A DNA stretch of 36,052 nucleotides, from the NCBI GenBank assembly GCA_944376825.1, contig CALWDY010000002.1, positions 1 to 36,052 on the forward strand, given 5' to 3'. The DNA comes from an uncultured Clostridia bacterium. GTDB lineage: Bacteria > Bacillota > Clostridia > Christensenellales > UBA1242. The notes under the pieces are model-generated. The model was not told where the DNA came from. It ran no database searches and worked only from the letters and a program-made list of their open reading frames with translations. Positions within the stretch are counted from its first letter, which is position 1. The number at the start of each line of letters is the position of its first letter. Both the position numbers and the translations under genes were made by a program. This document shows, one piece after another, positions 25,539-34,238 of the stretch.

Positions 25539-26182
25539 AAGTTTTAGCATTAAACACAGCATTTGCAAATAGTGATGTTGCACTATATTATGACAATAAA
25601 AAAGATTATATATCACTTGAAAGCAGTGCAAAACAAAGCGAGAATGTTCTTGTTTGCACAAATAGTTTGCTAAAAAGAAACAATATAAACATAAAAGACA
25701 TAGACACGATGGCAGTTGTGGTTGGTCCGGGTTCATTTACAGGTATAAGAATTGGTGTTGGGCTTGTTAAAGGTATGTATATGGCGAACAAAAACATCAA
25801 ACTAATCTCGGTTTGTTCATTAGACCTTATGGCGCATATTTACAATCAAACAAACACCATAAAAGAATTTTGGTGTATATTGGATGCACTAAGTGGAAAT
25901 ATTTTTGTTTGCAAATATAATAGTTATGGCGAAAGGTTGACCGAGCCACAAATGTTATCGGGCGAAAACATAAACCAACTAAGTGGCATTATTGTTGGTC
26001 TTAAATCGGACAATTTGGAAATGTGTACAAACCAAATAGAATTTTCGCCACAAACACTTATGTCTTTTGCACTAAGCAAAATTGAAAACAATGACTACAC
26101 AGAAGAAAAAGAATTTCTACCAATATATCTAAGAAAATCGCAAGCAGAAATAGGACTTGAAAATGCAAATAAAAAAAATTGA
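25535..26182 (+). CDS. tsaB: TsaB, t6A synthesis partner of TsaD
   Basis: A 215-aa ASKHA-fold protein. VLALNTAFANSDVALYY is the N-terminal strand pair and VVVGPGSFTGIRIGVGLVKG the signature loop. TsaB scaffolds TsaD; it has no catalysis of its own. The ATG at 25535 overlaps tsaE's stop and has GGTTGGG just upstream; the in-frame TTG at 25526 is rejected. The C-terminus (FLPIYLRKSQAE) is typical. Its 3' end overlaps rimI by 20 bp. TsaD and TsaC are not in the window. Confidence 0.94.
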   Translation: MKVLALNTAFANSDVALYYDNKKDYISLESSAKQSENVLVCTNSLLKRNNINIKDIDTMAVVVGPGSFTGIRIGVGLVKGMYMANKNIKLISVCSLDLMAHIYNQTNTIKEFWCILDALSGNIFVCKYNSYGERLTEPQMLSGENINQLSGIIVGLKSDNLEMCTNQIEFSPQTLMSFALSKIENNDYTEEKEFLPIYLRKSQAEIGLENANKKN

Positions 26183-26609
26183 TGAGAGTTTTTTAAATGA
26201 ACTATACAAAATATCACAAATGGAATTTTGTGAAGAAAGTTATTCTTTTAAACAACTTGAAGAATGCTTAAACAATAAAGATTATATATGTTTGGGTACA
26301 TTTTTTAATAACGAGATGGCAAGTTATGTTATTGCACTTGAAACTGTTGATGATGTAAACATATTAAGTATTGCAACAAAAAAAGAGTATAAAAATCAAG
26401 GTCTTGCAACAAGTTTAATTAAAAATTTAATGAACTACGCAACAAGCAATAATAAAAGCGTGTCGCTTGAAGTTAAATCGAAAAACGCAGTTGCTTACAA
26501 TCTATATTTAAAACTTGGATTTAAAGTTGTTTCAAAAAGATTAAATTATTACAAAGATAAAGATACGGCACTTATTATGTTTTACAATTTGCAACAATAC
26601 TATCAATGA
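26163..26609 (+). CDS. rimI: GNAT acetyltransferase, RimI-like
   Basis: A 148-aa GNAT protein. The acetyl-CoA loop is YKNQGLATSLI in motif A, followed by SLEVKSKNAVAYNLYLKLGF, the typical RimI motif B, and YYKDKDTALIM. RimI acetylates the N-terminus of ribosomal protein S18 in E. coli, although the substrate varies in Firmicutes. The ATG at 26163 has AGGA 7 bp upstream; the in-frame TTG at 26157 is not used. The tsaE-tsaB-rimI order is conserved in many bacteria. Confidence 0.88.
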   Translation: MQIKKIDESFLNELYKISQMEFCEESYSFKQLEECLNNKDYICLGTFFNNEMASYVIALETVDDVNILSIATKKEYKNQGLATSLIKNLMNYATSNNKSVSLEVKSKNAVAYNLYLKLGFKVVSKRLNYYKDKDTALIMFYNLQQYYQ

Positions 26610-26625
26610 TTCATAAATACTATAT

Positions 26626-27333
26626 ATGAACATAAAGTACAAAGATACAATTATAAATTATCAGGTGGTTGGCAGTGGAGATGAAAACATTGTATATCTT
26701 CATGGATGGGGTGGAAATATAAACAGTTTTTTGTTTATGGCAAAAAACATTAAAGCAAATAACATTTTAATAGACTTTCCTCCTTTTGGAGAAAGCGAAG
26801 AGCCTAAATCACCTTGGTGTGTTGAAGACTATGCAAATGCGGTAAAAGAAATATTAAAAACACAAAAAATTGAAAAATGCATTATTGTAAGTCATTCTTT
26901 TGGTTCGAGAGTTGCAATTTATCTTGCAAATAAGTATAATTGTGTTAGTAAGTTGATTATAACAGGTGGGGCGGGAATAAGACCTAGACAATTTAAAATA
27001 TTTTTAAGAAAAACAAAATACAAAATTATAAAAATTTTCAATAAAAATGCTGTTGTTGGGTCAAAAGATTATGTAAAATTAAATGATATAATGAAAAAAA
27101 CTTTTTCGAACATAGTTAGTGAAGATTTAAGTGGTTTGGCAAAAAAAATTAAATGCAAAACACTTTTGGTTTATGGAGACAAGGATAAAGAAACACCCCT
27201 TTACATGGCAAGGAAATATAATAAACTTATAAAAAATTCAAAATTAAAAATATACAAAAATTTGGGACATTTTGCATACATAGAAAACAGCGAAGAATTT
27301 ATTAAAGATAGTTTAATATTTATAAAGGAATAA
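26626..27333 (+). CDS. Alpha/beta hydrolase
   Basis: A 235-aa alpha/beta hydrolase. The oxyanion loop is HGWGGN (26-31), the nucleophile elbow SHSFGS with S91, the acid probably D187 in GDKDKETP, and the base H215 in LGHFAYIE. The elbow has Ser in place of the usual first Gly (SxSxG). Substrate is unknown. No ribosome site precedes the ATG, and the upstream TACTATAT might be a -10, so a leaderless or coupled start is possible. It sits between rimI and the membrane-fused murF. Confidence 0.85.
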   Translation: MNIKYKDTIINYQVVGSGDENIVYLHGWGGNINSFLFMAKNIKANNILIDFPPFGESEEPKSPWCVEDYANAVKEILKTQKIEKCIIVSHSFGSRVAIYLANKYNCVSKLIITGGAGIRPRQFKIFLRKTKYKIIKIFNKNAVVGSKDYVKLNDIMKKTFSNIVSEDLSGLAKKIKCKTLLVYGDKDKETPLYMARKYNKLIKNSKLKIYKNLGHFAYIENSEEFIKDSLIFIKE

Positions 27334-27336
27334 TAT

Positions 27337-28959
27337 ATGGGTTTTTTTGATGGAAATAATTTACATTTAATAATTGCAGTTGTGCTTTCTGCAATAAACG
27401 GCGTTGTTATGTGCTTTTTATCAGCAAGATTTTTGCATGTTATTCAACTTAGTGGATACAAAATAAATGGTTACAGGGCATGGCTAAAAGAAACAAAAGC
27501 AAGTTATGTGGGAAGACTTGCAATGCTATCATTTTTGTCGGTTGCTTGTGTTTTAGTAACAAATGCTCTTCTTGATGGCTATGGAGAATATTATTCTTAT
27601 GTTGGGCTTATTTTTTATTTTTATTTTTGTATAGTGTTTATCATAAATGTATTTAAGGTGCCAAACAAAACACCTTTAAAACAAACAAAAAGAATGAATA
27701 GGCTAACATTTGTTGTGTTTTTAGTAATGACTGCCATTACATTTTGTTTAATAGCAATTTTTAGTGAGTATGTGCCATTTGTCAAGTTTGGAATAGTTGC
27801 ATTGACGCCTATATTTTTATCGGTTGCAGTTCCTGTTTGCCATTTTATTTGCGTTCCTATGGAACTTTTGTTTAGGCAATTTTATATCACTAAGGCAAAG
27901 AAAAAATTAAAAAAATTGGATAATTTAATTAAAATTGGAATAACAGGAAGTTACGGAAAAACAACAACAAAACACATTTTAAATGTAATGCTTGCTCAAA
28001 AGTACAAAGTTTGCATGAGTCCACATAGTTTTAACACTCCAATGGGGCTTACCAAGGTTGTAAATTCATATTTAAAACCAGAGCATGAAGTTTTAATAAC
28101 GGAAATGGGGGCAAGACAAATTGGGGATATTAATTATTTATGTAAATTAATTAACCCTAAACATGCAATAATTACAAGTGTGGGAAATCAACATCTTGCA
28201 ACTTTTGGATCAAAAGAAAATGTTTACAAAGCAAAAAAAGAACTTATGCAAGCAATAAACGACGGCATTGTTTGTTTTAATGGAAATAATGAAGGTTGTT
28301 TAAATATGTATAAAGAGTGCAACACAGATAAAATATTGTGTGGATTTAATGGAGATAATTTATTTGCCAACATAAAAAATATAAAAGTTTCTAGTGGGGG
28401 TTCAACTTTTGACCTTGTTATTGATAATAAAACAGTGCAGTGTTCAACAAAATTATTGGGCAAACACAATTTAGAAGACATTGCAATTTCTGCTGGTCTT
28501 GCTTATAAACTAGGTGTTAATTTAACACAAATAAAAGAAGCAATTAGGTCACTTAAACCTGTTGCTCATAGATTGGAACTGCTAAGCGAAAATGGCTTAA
28601 CAATAATTGATAATTCATACAACGCATCAGTTGAAAGTAGTTTTGCGTCTATTGAAACATTAAAACTTTTTGACGGCGATAAAATAGTTGTTACGCCAGG
28701 ACTTGTTGAACTTGGAGAAGAACAATATAATGCTAATGTAAATTTAGGAAAAGAAATATCACAAGTTGCAAATAAAGTAATTATAGTTAATATAACAAAT
28801 AAAGAGCCACTTTTAAGTGGACTAAAAAAAGGCAATTTTGATGAAAATAATATATTTTTTGTTGAAAGTTTAAATGAGGCAAAAGATAAGTTAAAGGCAA
28901 TTGTTAAACAAGACGATGTTATTTTGTTTGAAAATGATTTGCCAGACAACTATATTTAA
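27337..28959 (+). CDS. murF: MurF-type ligase fused to a membrane domain
   Basis: A 540-aa protein. Residues ~1-190 are hydrophobic, with about five transmembrane helices (near 6-29, 56-77, 82-106, 121-142, 146-172). The Mur ligase core follows: ATP loop GITGSYGKTTTKH (201-213), ITEMGARQIGD, GKHNLEDI, then IDNSYNASVESSFAS, which replaces the usual DDAYNANP of MurF. The C-terminal domain has VVTPGLVELGEEQ. MurF adds D-Ala-D-Ala to UDP-MurNAc-tripeptide. The usual N-terminal UDP-substrate domain is missing, its place being taken by the membrane region. The neighbouring ddl makes the dipeptide substrate, which supports the assignment. It starts 3 bp after the hydrolase stop. Confidence 0.88.
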   Translation: MGFFDGNNLHLIIAVVLSAINGVVMCFLSARFLHVIQLSGYKINGYRAWLKETKASYVGRLAMLSFLSVACVLVTNALLDGYGEYYSYVGLIFYFYFCIVFIINVFKVPNKTPLKQTKRMNRLTFVVFLVMTAITFCLIAIFSEYVPFVKFGIVALTPIFLSVAVPVCHFICVPMELLFRQFYITKAKKKLKKLDNLIKIGITGSYGKTTTKHILNVMLAQKYKVCMSPHSFNTPMGLTKVVNSYLKPEHEVLITEMGARQIGDINYLCKLINPKHAIITSVGNQHLATFGSKENVYKAKKELMQAINDGIVCFNGNNEGCLNMYKECNTDKILCGFNGDNLFANIKNIKVSSGGSTFDLVIDNKTVQCSTKLLGKHNLEDIAISAGLAYKLGVNLTQIKEAIRSLKPVAHRLELLSENGLTIIDNSYNASVESSFASIETLKLFDGDKIVVTPGLVELGEEQYNANVNLGKEISQVANKVIIVNITNKEPLLSGLKKGNFDENNIFFVESLNEAKDKLKAIVKQDDVILFENDLPDNYI

Positions 28960-29005
28960 TTAACAATTTTTGCTGTACATGAATACTAATATAATTGAGG
29001 TAAAA

Positions 29006-30130
29006 ATGCAAAATATATTAGTATTTTATGGTGGCAAAAGTGTTGAACATGATATTTCTATTATAACGGCAATTCAAACTTTAAAAAATATAAACAAAGA
29101 CAAATATAATGTTTTGCCAATTTATCAAACAAAAAACAATAATTTTATAGTGGTTAGCGATTATTTGAATCCAAAAACATATACAAAAGAATTTAAAAAA
29201 TTTAAAAAAGTTGATTTTTTGTTTGGTAAAAGCAAAATAAAAATTGGAAATTTTTTTAAAAAAACATATAAAATAGATTGTGCAATAAATTGCTTGCACG
29301 GAATAAATGGCGAAGATGGAACGCTTTCTGCACTTATGAACTTATGCGATATTCCGCTTTCTTCATCTTCTATTTTGGGAAGCAGTGTTTGCATGGACAA
29401 AATAATTATGAAAGATGTTTTTGTGGCAAACAAAATTCCTTGTGTTGATTATACATATATAACTCAAAAAGATTACAATTTAAATAAAGATATTTGTATT
29501 GCAAGCATTTTAGAAAAAATTAAATTTCCTTTAATTGTTAAGCCTTCAAATCTGGGAAGTAGCATAGGAATAACAAAAGCAACAACAATACAAGAGCTTA
29601 GTGATGCAATTGATATAGCACTTTGTTATGATAAAAGAGTTATAATAGAAAAGTGTCTTGAAAACTTTAAAGAAATAAATATTTCATGTCTTGGAAATGA
29701 ATGTTGTGAACTTTCTAGCATGGAACAGCCAATTAATTGGCAAGACTTTTTAAATTTTCAAGATAAATACCAACAAAAAGATAAATCAAACACAAAAATA
29801 TTAAATCCTGATTTGGATGATAAGGTTAAAACCAAAATAGAAACATTGGCTCAAAAGATGTTTAAAACTTTTGACCTTAGTGGTGTTGTTAGAATAGATT
29901 TTATGGTTGATGAAAAAAACAATGTTTATGTTAATGAAATAAACACAGTTCCTGGCTCGCTCGCTTTTTATTTATGGAAAGACAAAAATGTTGAGTTTTT
30001 TGAACTTATCGACAAACTAATAACTTTGGCAAAAGAAAAATATGCTCAAACCAACATGCATAATTATAATTTTACATCGAGCGTTTTAAGCGATTTTAAA
30101 GGACAACAATTCAATAAGTATGCAAAATAA
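29006..30130 (+). CDS. ddl: D-alanine-D-alanine ligase
   Basis: A 374-aa ATP-grasp enzyme making D-Ala-D-Ala for peptidoglycan. Motifs are FYGGKSVEHDISIITA at the N-terminus, HGINGEDGTLSALMNL, LIVKPSNLGSSIGI in the ATP-grasp lid, VRIDFMVDE and YVNEINTVPGSLAFYLW near the C-terminus; the last form is common among clostridial Ddl enzymes. The ATG at 29006 has TGAGG 5 bp upstream; the in-frame ATG at 28970 lacks one. It follows murF, its pathway partner, and ends in a terminator. D-Ala-D-Ala versus D-Ala-D-lactate specificity cannot be settled by eye. Confidence 0.94.
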   Translation: MQNILVFYGGKSVEHDISIITAIQTLKNINKDKYNVLPIYQTKNNNFIVVSDYLNPKTYTKEFKKFKKVDFLFGKSKIKIGNFFKKTYKIDCAINCLHGINGEDGTLSALMNLCDIPLSSSSILGSSVCMDKIIMKDVFVANKIPCVDYTYITQKDYNLNKDICIASILEKIKFPLIVKPSNLGSSIGITKATTIQELSDAIDIALCYDKRVIIEKCLENFKEINISCLGNECCELSSMEQPINWQDFLNFQDKYQQKDKSNTKILNPDLDDKVKTKIETLAQKMFKTFDLSGVVRIDFMVDEKNNVYVNEINTVPGSLAFYLWKDKNVEFFELIDKLITLAKEKYAQTNMHNYNFTSSVLSDFKGQQFNKYAK

Positions 30131-30147
30131 TGCATAAAAATACAATC

Positions 30148-30172
30148 AAACACTTTTATAGTGTTTTTTTTG
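30148..30172 (+). terminator. Rho-independent terminator after ddl
   Basis: AAACACT-TTTTA-AGTGTTT followed by T residues. It overlaps the 3' end of the convergent HTH gene. Confidence 0.8.
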
Positions 30173-30404
30173 TTTTAATATAATTAGAATAAATTGAGTT
30201 TTCAAGGGTAAACGTAGGTGAAATATAAAGTCCACCATTTTTTCCGCATTCCGAAATTATTGGTACGCCTGCCATACAAAGTTCATCAATGTATCTATAA
30301 ACAGTTCTACTGCTTATTTCAAAATTATTTGCAATTTCTTTTGCTGTTGTTTTCTTTCTTTGGGATATAAATAAAAAAATTCCAAACACCAAATATTGTT
30401 TCAT
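30156..30404 (-). CDS. Small DeoR/YafY-type HTH regulator without effector domain
   Basis: An 82-aa protein that is essentially one winged HTH domain: KKTTAKEIANNFEISSRTVYR is the HTH, then YIDELCMAGVPIISECGKNGGLYIS, the wing. Full-length relatives continue into a WYL sensor domain of over 200 residues; here the frame ends about 15 residues after the wing, inside the ddl terminator. AAGGAG lies before the ATG and a good promoter is upstream, so it is probably expressed. It could be a truncated gene or a stand-alone DNA-binding protein. It diverges from spoIVA. Confidence 0.75.
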   Translation of the reverse strand: MKQYLVFGIFLFISQRKKTTAKEIANNFEISSRTVYRYIDELCMAGVPIISECGKNGGLYISPTFTLENSIYSNYIKTKKTL

Positions 30405-30425
30405 CTCTTCTCCTTAAACATGGAC

Positions 30426-30470
30426 ATTATAACACATGAAAAACAAAAAACAAAACATATGTTCTATTTT
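30426..30470 (-). promoter_or_regulatory. Promoter of the small HTH gene with LexA-type box
   Basis: On the minus strand, TATAAT (30426-30431) has an upstream TG and a weak -35 near 30449-30454. Just upstream lies GAACATATGTTT (30453-30464 read on the minus strand), within a 19-bp sequence (30452-30470) identical to the one at 6744-6762. The box touches the -35, consistent with repression. Confidence 0.5.
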
Positions 30471-30483
30471 TTTTAAAAAATTT

Positions 30484-30512
30484 TTATATAGTGAATTAAG
30501 TAATCATATTAT
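30484..30512 (+). promoter_or_regulatory. Candidate sigma-E promoter of spoIVA
   Basis: TTATATA (30484-30490), a 14-bp spacer and CATATTAT (30505-30512) resemble the sporulation sigma-E pattern (ATATT, 14-15 bp, CATACAAT). In B. subtilis spoIVA is sigma-E dependent. Confidence 0.5.
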
Positions 30513-30557
30513 ATAAAAAGCAAGCATAAATTAAACTAACGAACAATCGGAGGTCGT

Positions 30558-32033
30558 ATGGAAAGATTTGAAATATATGAAGATATAAAAAAGCGTACCA
30601 ACGGCGATATATATATTGGTGTTGTTGGTCCGGTTAGAAGTGGTAAGTCCATGTTTATATCTCGTTTTATGCAAAACTTAGTTATTCCAAATATAGATAA
30701 CAAACAAACAAAGGAAAGGGCAATAGATGAATTGCCACAAAGTGCCGAAGGTAAAACAATTATGACAACACAGCCAAAGTTTGTTCCTGAACAGGCTGTT
30801 AGTATAAAAGTAGACAATGTCAACTTGAAAGTTAGAATGGTTGATTGTGTTGGATATTTAATTAGTGGAGCAATGGGGCACACAGAAAATGACAAACCAA
30901 GACTTGTAAAAACGCCATGGAGCGAAAAAGAAATGCCATTTGAAGAAGCTGCCGAAATTGGAACTAAAAAAGTTATAACCGAGCATTCAAGCATTGGCAT
31001 AGTGCTTACAACAGATGGAAGTATAAGCGACTTGCCAAGATCTAGTTATGTAGAAGCAGAAGAAAGGGTGATTGACGAACTTAAACAAACAGGTAAACCA
31101 TTTGTTTTAATTGTAAATTCAACAAATCCACAAAGTGAAGAAACAAAGATGTTGACAAAGTCGCTATCACAAAAATATGATGTTTGCGCATTATCACTTA
31201 ATGTCAAAGAAATGACAGAGGGGGACATTCAAAACATATTCGAAAAAGTTTTGTTGGAGTTTCCAATTAAATCATTAAAAGTAAAAATGCCACAATGGTT
31301 GCAAGCACTAGATTCAACTGATCCAATTATACAATCAATAATTGAAGAAGTTAAAAAGTTTGGCGACGGAGCTGAAAAAATAGGTCAAATAGACAAAACA
31401 AATGTTGCGTTCTTAGAAAATGACGACTTTGAGCCTTTAACCGTTGGAGCAATAAGGATGGGAGAAGGCACAATAGAATTTGAAGTAAAACCTAGACAAA
31501 CATTGTTTTATAAAGTTCTATCAAGTCAATGTGGAACGGAGATTAAAGATGATTATCATTTGGTAAGATACATAAAAGAACTTGCTTTTGCAAAACAAGA
31601 ATATGATAAACTTGCAGATGCATTAGAACAAGTAAACGAAAATGGATATGGAATTGTTGTTCCAAAACAAGAAAACATGATTTTAGAAAGTCCAGAGATT
31701 GTAAAACAGGGTGGAAGATATGGCGTAAAATTAAGAGCAACTGCACCAAGTTTGCATATAATGAAAGTTGATGTTGAAACAGAAGTAAACCCACTAGTTG
31801 GAACAGAAGAGCAATCAAAAGACTTGGTTAAATATCTTCAAGACGAATTTGATACAAATCCAGATGCTGTATGGCAAACAAATATGTTTGGAAAAACTCT
31901 TAATGATTTGGTAAATGAAGGTATGCAAGGAAAAATTAATGCGATGCCGGTGGAAGCTCAAAGAAAAATGAGGAAAACTCTTGGTAGAATAGTAAACGAA
32001 GGCAAGGGTGGAATAATTTGTATTTTGTTGTAA
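30558..32033 (+). CDS. spoIVA: Stage IV sporulation protein A
   Basis: A 491-aa ATPase that polymerises on the forespore surface as the base of the spore coat. It matches B. subtilis SpoIVA end to end: DIYIGVVGPVRSGKSMFISRFM (Walker A GPVRSGKS, 24-31), DELPQSAEGKTIMTTQPKFVP, RMVDCVGYLISGAMGH, EAAEIGTKKVITEHSSIG, TDGSI, VNSTNPQSEET, and the C-terminal VNEGKGGIICILL, a region needed for localisation. Length is normal. GGAGG lies upstream of the ATG. It shows the host makes or descends from makers of endospores. Confidence 0.97.
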   Translation: MERFEIYEDIKKRTNGDIYIGVVGPVRSGKSMFISRFMQNLVIPNIDNKQTKERAIDELPQSAEGKTIMTTQPKFVPEQAVSIKVDNVNLKVRMVDCVGYLISGAMGHTENDKPRLVKTPWSEKEMPFEEAAEIGTKKVITEHSSIGIVLTTDGSISDLPRSSYVEAEERVIDELKQTGKPFVLIVNSTNPQSEETKMLTKSLSQKYDVCALSLNVKEMTEGDIQNIFEKVLLEFPIKSLKVKMPQWLQALDSTDPIIQSIIEEVKKFGDGAEKIGQIDKTNVAFLENDDFEPLTVGAIRMGEGTIEFEVKPRQTLFYKVLSSQCGTEIKDDYHLVRYIKELAFAKQEYDKLADALEQVNENGYGIVVPKQENMILESPEIVKQGGRYGVKLRATAPSLHIMKVDVETEVNPLVGTEEQSKDLVKYLQDEFDTNPDAVWQTNMFGKTLNDLVNEGMQGKINAMPVEAQRKMRKTLGRIVNEGKGGIICILL

Positions 32034-32043
32034 AAATATAATT

Positions 32044-32072
32044 AAAAAATCTATCACATGATAGATTTTTTA
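32044..32072 (+). terminator. Rho-independent terminator after spoIVA
   Basis: AAAAAATCTATCA and TGATAGATTTTTT form a long stem with a tiny loop, then T. The 160 bp that follow are AT-rich with no gene. Confidence 0.8.
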
Positions 32073-32231
32073 AATTTATACAATCTATAAAACTTAAATT
32101 TTTGTAAAAATTATTAATAATGTTTTACAATAACTGCATTTTAAAAAACAAATTGAGTTTATTAAATACATATGTTGTAGTATTTTGGTGTAAAATTGCA
32201 GTCTTGCTACTTTATTTTGATAATGAAGTGT

Positions 32232-32260
32232 TTGACATTTAAATTTGTATGTTGTATGAT
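32232..32260 (+). promoter_or_regulatory. Promoter of the GLUG-repeat gene
   Basis: A perfect -35 TTGACA (32232-32237), a 17-bp spacer and TATGAT (32255-32260). The predicted start falls in the ATA repeat. Confidence 0.75.
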
Positions 32261-32281
32261 AATAATAATAATAGGGGGGGG
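32259..32281 (+). repeat. (ATA)5 and G8 simple repeats in leader and ribosome site
   Basis: Five ATA units (32259-32273) abut a run of eight G (32274-32281), 4 bp before the ATG at 32286. The G run doubles as the ribosome binding site, so slippage would change it or its spacing. Confidence 0.8.
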
Positions 32282-32285
32282 TATA

Positions 32286-34238
32286 ATGGTATATAATAAA
32301 TCAAGAAATAATAGAATATTAGTTTTTGCTTGGTTTTGTTTTGCCGTTTACTTTGTTCTCGCTTTTCTTCCAACAACAAATTATACAGCACCTCAAAATA
32401 CTTGGTTGGATTTTGCTTCTTATGAGTTTGAACAAATTGAAGAAAAAGACGAAAACAATAATGTAAAAATAATTAATTTAATATCAACTCCAAATCAGTT
32501 GGCAGGATTGTTTTGCCTTCCAAAAACTGTCAAAGCGGAAAATCATTCCGATTTGTTTCTAGATGTAAACAACTTTAGATTGGCAAATGATATAGATTTA
32601 AAGGGGTACACATGGCAACCAACAGCACTTTCAAAAAATAACGTTTTGGATGGTGTAAATTTTAAAATATATAATTTAAAAATTGATTCAAACAGCGGAA
32701 ATGTTGGTTTTGTTTCAGAAAATAATGGAACAATAAAAAACTTAACGTTTGTTGATGCTTCTGTTTCTAATTCTGCAACCAATGGCAGTGCTTGCAACAC
32801 TGGAATAGTTGCAGGTACAAATTATGGCACAATAGAAAATTGTACCGTTTATGGTTCTGTATCGGGAAATGTTTATGTGAGCAACAAAGACAGAACTGTT
32901 GGCGGAATATGTGGTTGGAATAAGGGTGGAACAATTTCAAATTGTTATAATTATGCAATGGTAAATCAAGGCAAATATTTAGGAGGAATAACCGGAAAGC
33001 AATCAGAAACAAATGCAAAAATAGAAAATTGTAAAAACAATGGAAATATAAAATCTTTGCAAAAAAACGCTAGCGTATTTGTAGGTGGCATTTGTGGGCA
33101 AGTCCTTAGTGGCAAATTAACAAACTGCTTAAATAATGCCGTTATAATTGGCAAAGCCACCGAATCTGGAGATTCTAGAATTGGTGGAATTGCGGGGGCG
33201 TCTTATGTAAAAATTTCAAACTGTGGCAACACTGCTAATGTTACTGGTGGAGATGGGACAAGTAGTTTGCCGTCTTATGTTGGTGGGATTGTTGGGTTTA
33301 CAGATGCAAACGTAGAAAATTGTTATAATATGGCCAATGTTATTGCATATGCAAATTCAACATCCACTACTCAAACATTGCAAAACTCTGCAGATGAAAC
33401 AGTAATTCACAGATCGGGTTTTTTAAATGTTCACGAAATTACATACGATGAAGGCTCAACAAAAAAGTACACTGTTAGTTTAAATGCGTTTGCAGGGGGT
33501 ATTGTTGGCAAGCCAAATTCAAGAATAACCGTTTCAAATTCTTATAGTTGTGGCGATATTATGGGTGGGTTTAAATATGTATATTACTCTTTTTCTAATA
33601 TTGTTACGGGATCTGAATGGGGAAGAAGTATTGTAGAATCTCATCAATTCATGTTTGGTTATTTTGAAGATGTATATTGTGCCAATATAACAAATGATAC
33701 TGATTACATATCTAATTGTGTGTATGTTGGAGACTATGAAAGGACAGCCATTTCAAGCTCATTAACTACATTGCAAAATAATTATGGTTTTTTTAAATTT
33801 GAAAACATAAATAAGCTCACAATGTATCATTACTCAAATTTTAGCCAATTTGCTTCATTTACAGAAGATTATATCAATGAGAATGATTTTATTTTGATAC
33901 TAGAGAAAAATCAGTCCTTTAAGTTTAATTATTCGTATGGGTTATCTGGTTTTAATAATGATCCCACACTTGCAGAAGCTTTTACAACTTCAAATGGTCA
34001 ATTTAAGTTGTATTACGCTTCAACTAATTGCAATAAAATTAATCTCAACAATGAATCAATCATTGCCCTGACAACATATAACAAAAATATTTTAAATAAT
34101 GGACTATCGTCAACCTTTGAAAATTTAAAAAATGGCAATGTTTTAAGTAAAATGGGCGGTTCGTCAATTTGGAGTGTAAATGAAAATATAAACAATGGAT
34201 ATCCATATCTAAATAGTTTTTATTGGGAAGGTGTTTAA
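32286..34238 (+). CDS. GLUG-repeat surface protein
   Basis: A 650-aa secreted or membrane-tethered protein. One N-terminal hydrophobic segment (about 11-29, VFAWFCFAVYFVLAFL) could be a signal anchor. Repeats of GLUG type follow from about residue 150 to 360 (GIVAGTNYGTIENCTVYGSV, GGICGWNKGGTISNCYNYAM, GGITGKQS, GGICGQVLSGKLTNCLN, GGIAGASYVKISNCGN, GGIVGFTDANVENCYN). These form beta-solenoids in adhesins and wall-linked proteins. There is no C-terminal helix or LPXTG. The ATG at 32286 follows the G8 run; earlier in-frame ATGs from 32196 precede the promoter and are rejected. The stop overlaps the lipoprotein start, so the two are coupled. Confidence 0.82.
   Translation: MVYNKSRNNRILVFAWFCFAVYFVLAFLPTTNYTAPQNTWLDFASYEFEQIEEKDENNNVKIINLISTPNQLAGLFCLPKTVKAENHSDLFLDVNNFRLANDIDLKGYTWQPTALSKNNVLDGVNFKIYNLKIDSNSGNVGFVSENNGTIKNLTFVDASVSNSATNGSACNTGIVAGTNYGTIENCTVYGSVSGNVYVSNKDRTVGGICGWNKGGTISNCYNYAMVNQGKYLGGITGKQSETNAKIENCKNNGNIKSLQKNASVFVGGICGQVLSGKLTNCLNNAVIIGKATESGDSRIGGIAGASYVKISNCGNTANVTGGDGTSSLPSYVGGIVGFTDANVENCYNMANVIAYANSTSTTQTLQNSADETVIHRSGFLNVHEITYDEGSTKKYTVSLNAFAGGIVGKPNSRITVSNSYSCGDIMGGFKYVYYSFSNIVTGSEWGRSIVESHQFMFGYFEDVYCANITNDTDYISNCVYVGDYERTAISSSLTTLQNNYGFFKFENINKLTMYHYSNFSQFASFTEDYINENDFILILEKNQSFKFNYSYGLSGFNNDPTLAEAFTTSNGQFKLYYASTNCNKINLNNESIIALTTYNKNILNNGLSSTFENLKNGNVLSKMGGSSIWSVNENINNGYPYLNSFYWEGV

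Noticed and set aside
32164..32180. ACATATGTT at about 32169 as a third LexA-type box
   Set aside because: The GAAC half is missing (TACATATGTTG), and it does not overlap the promoter.
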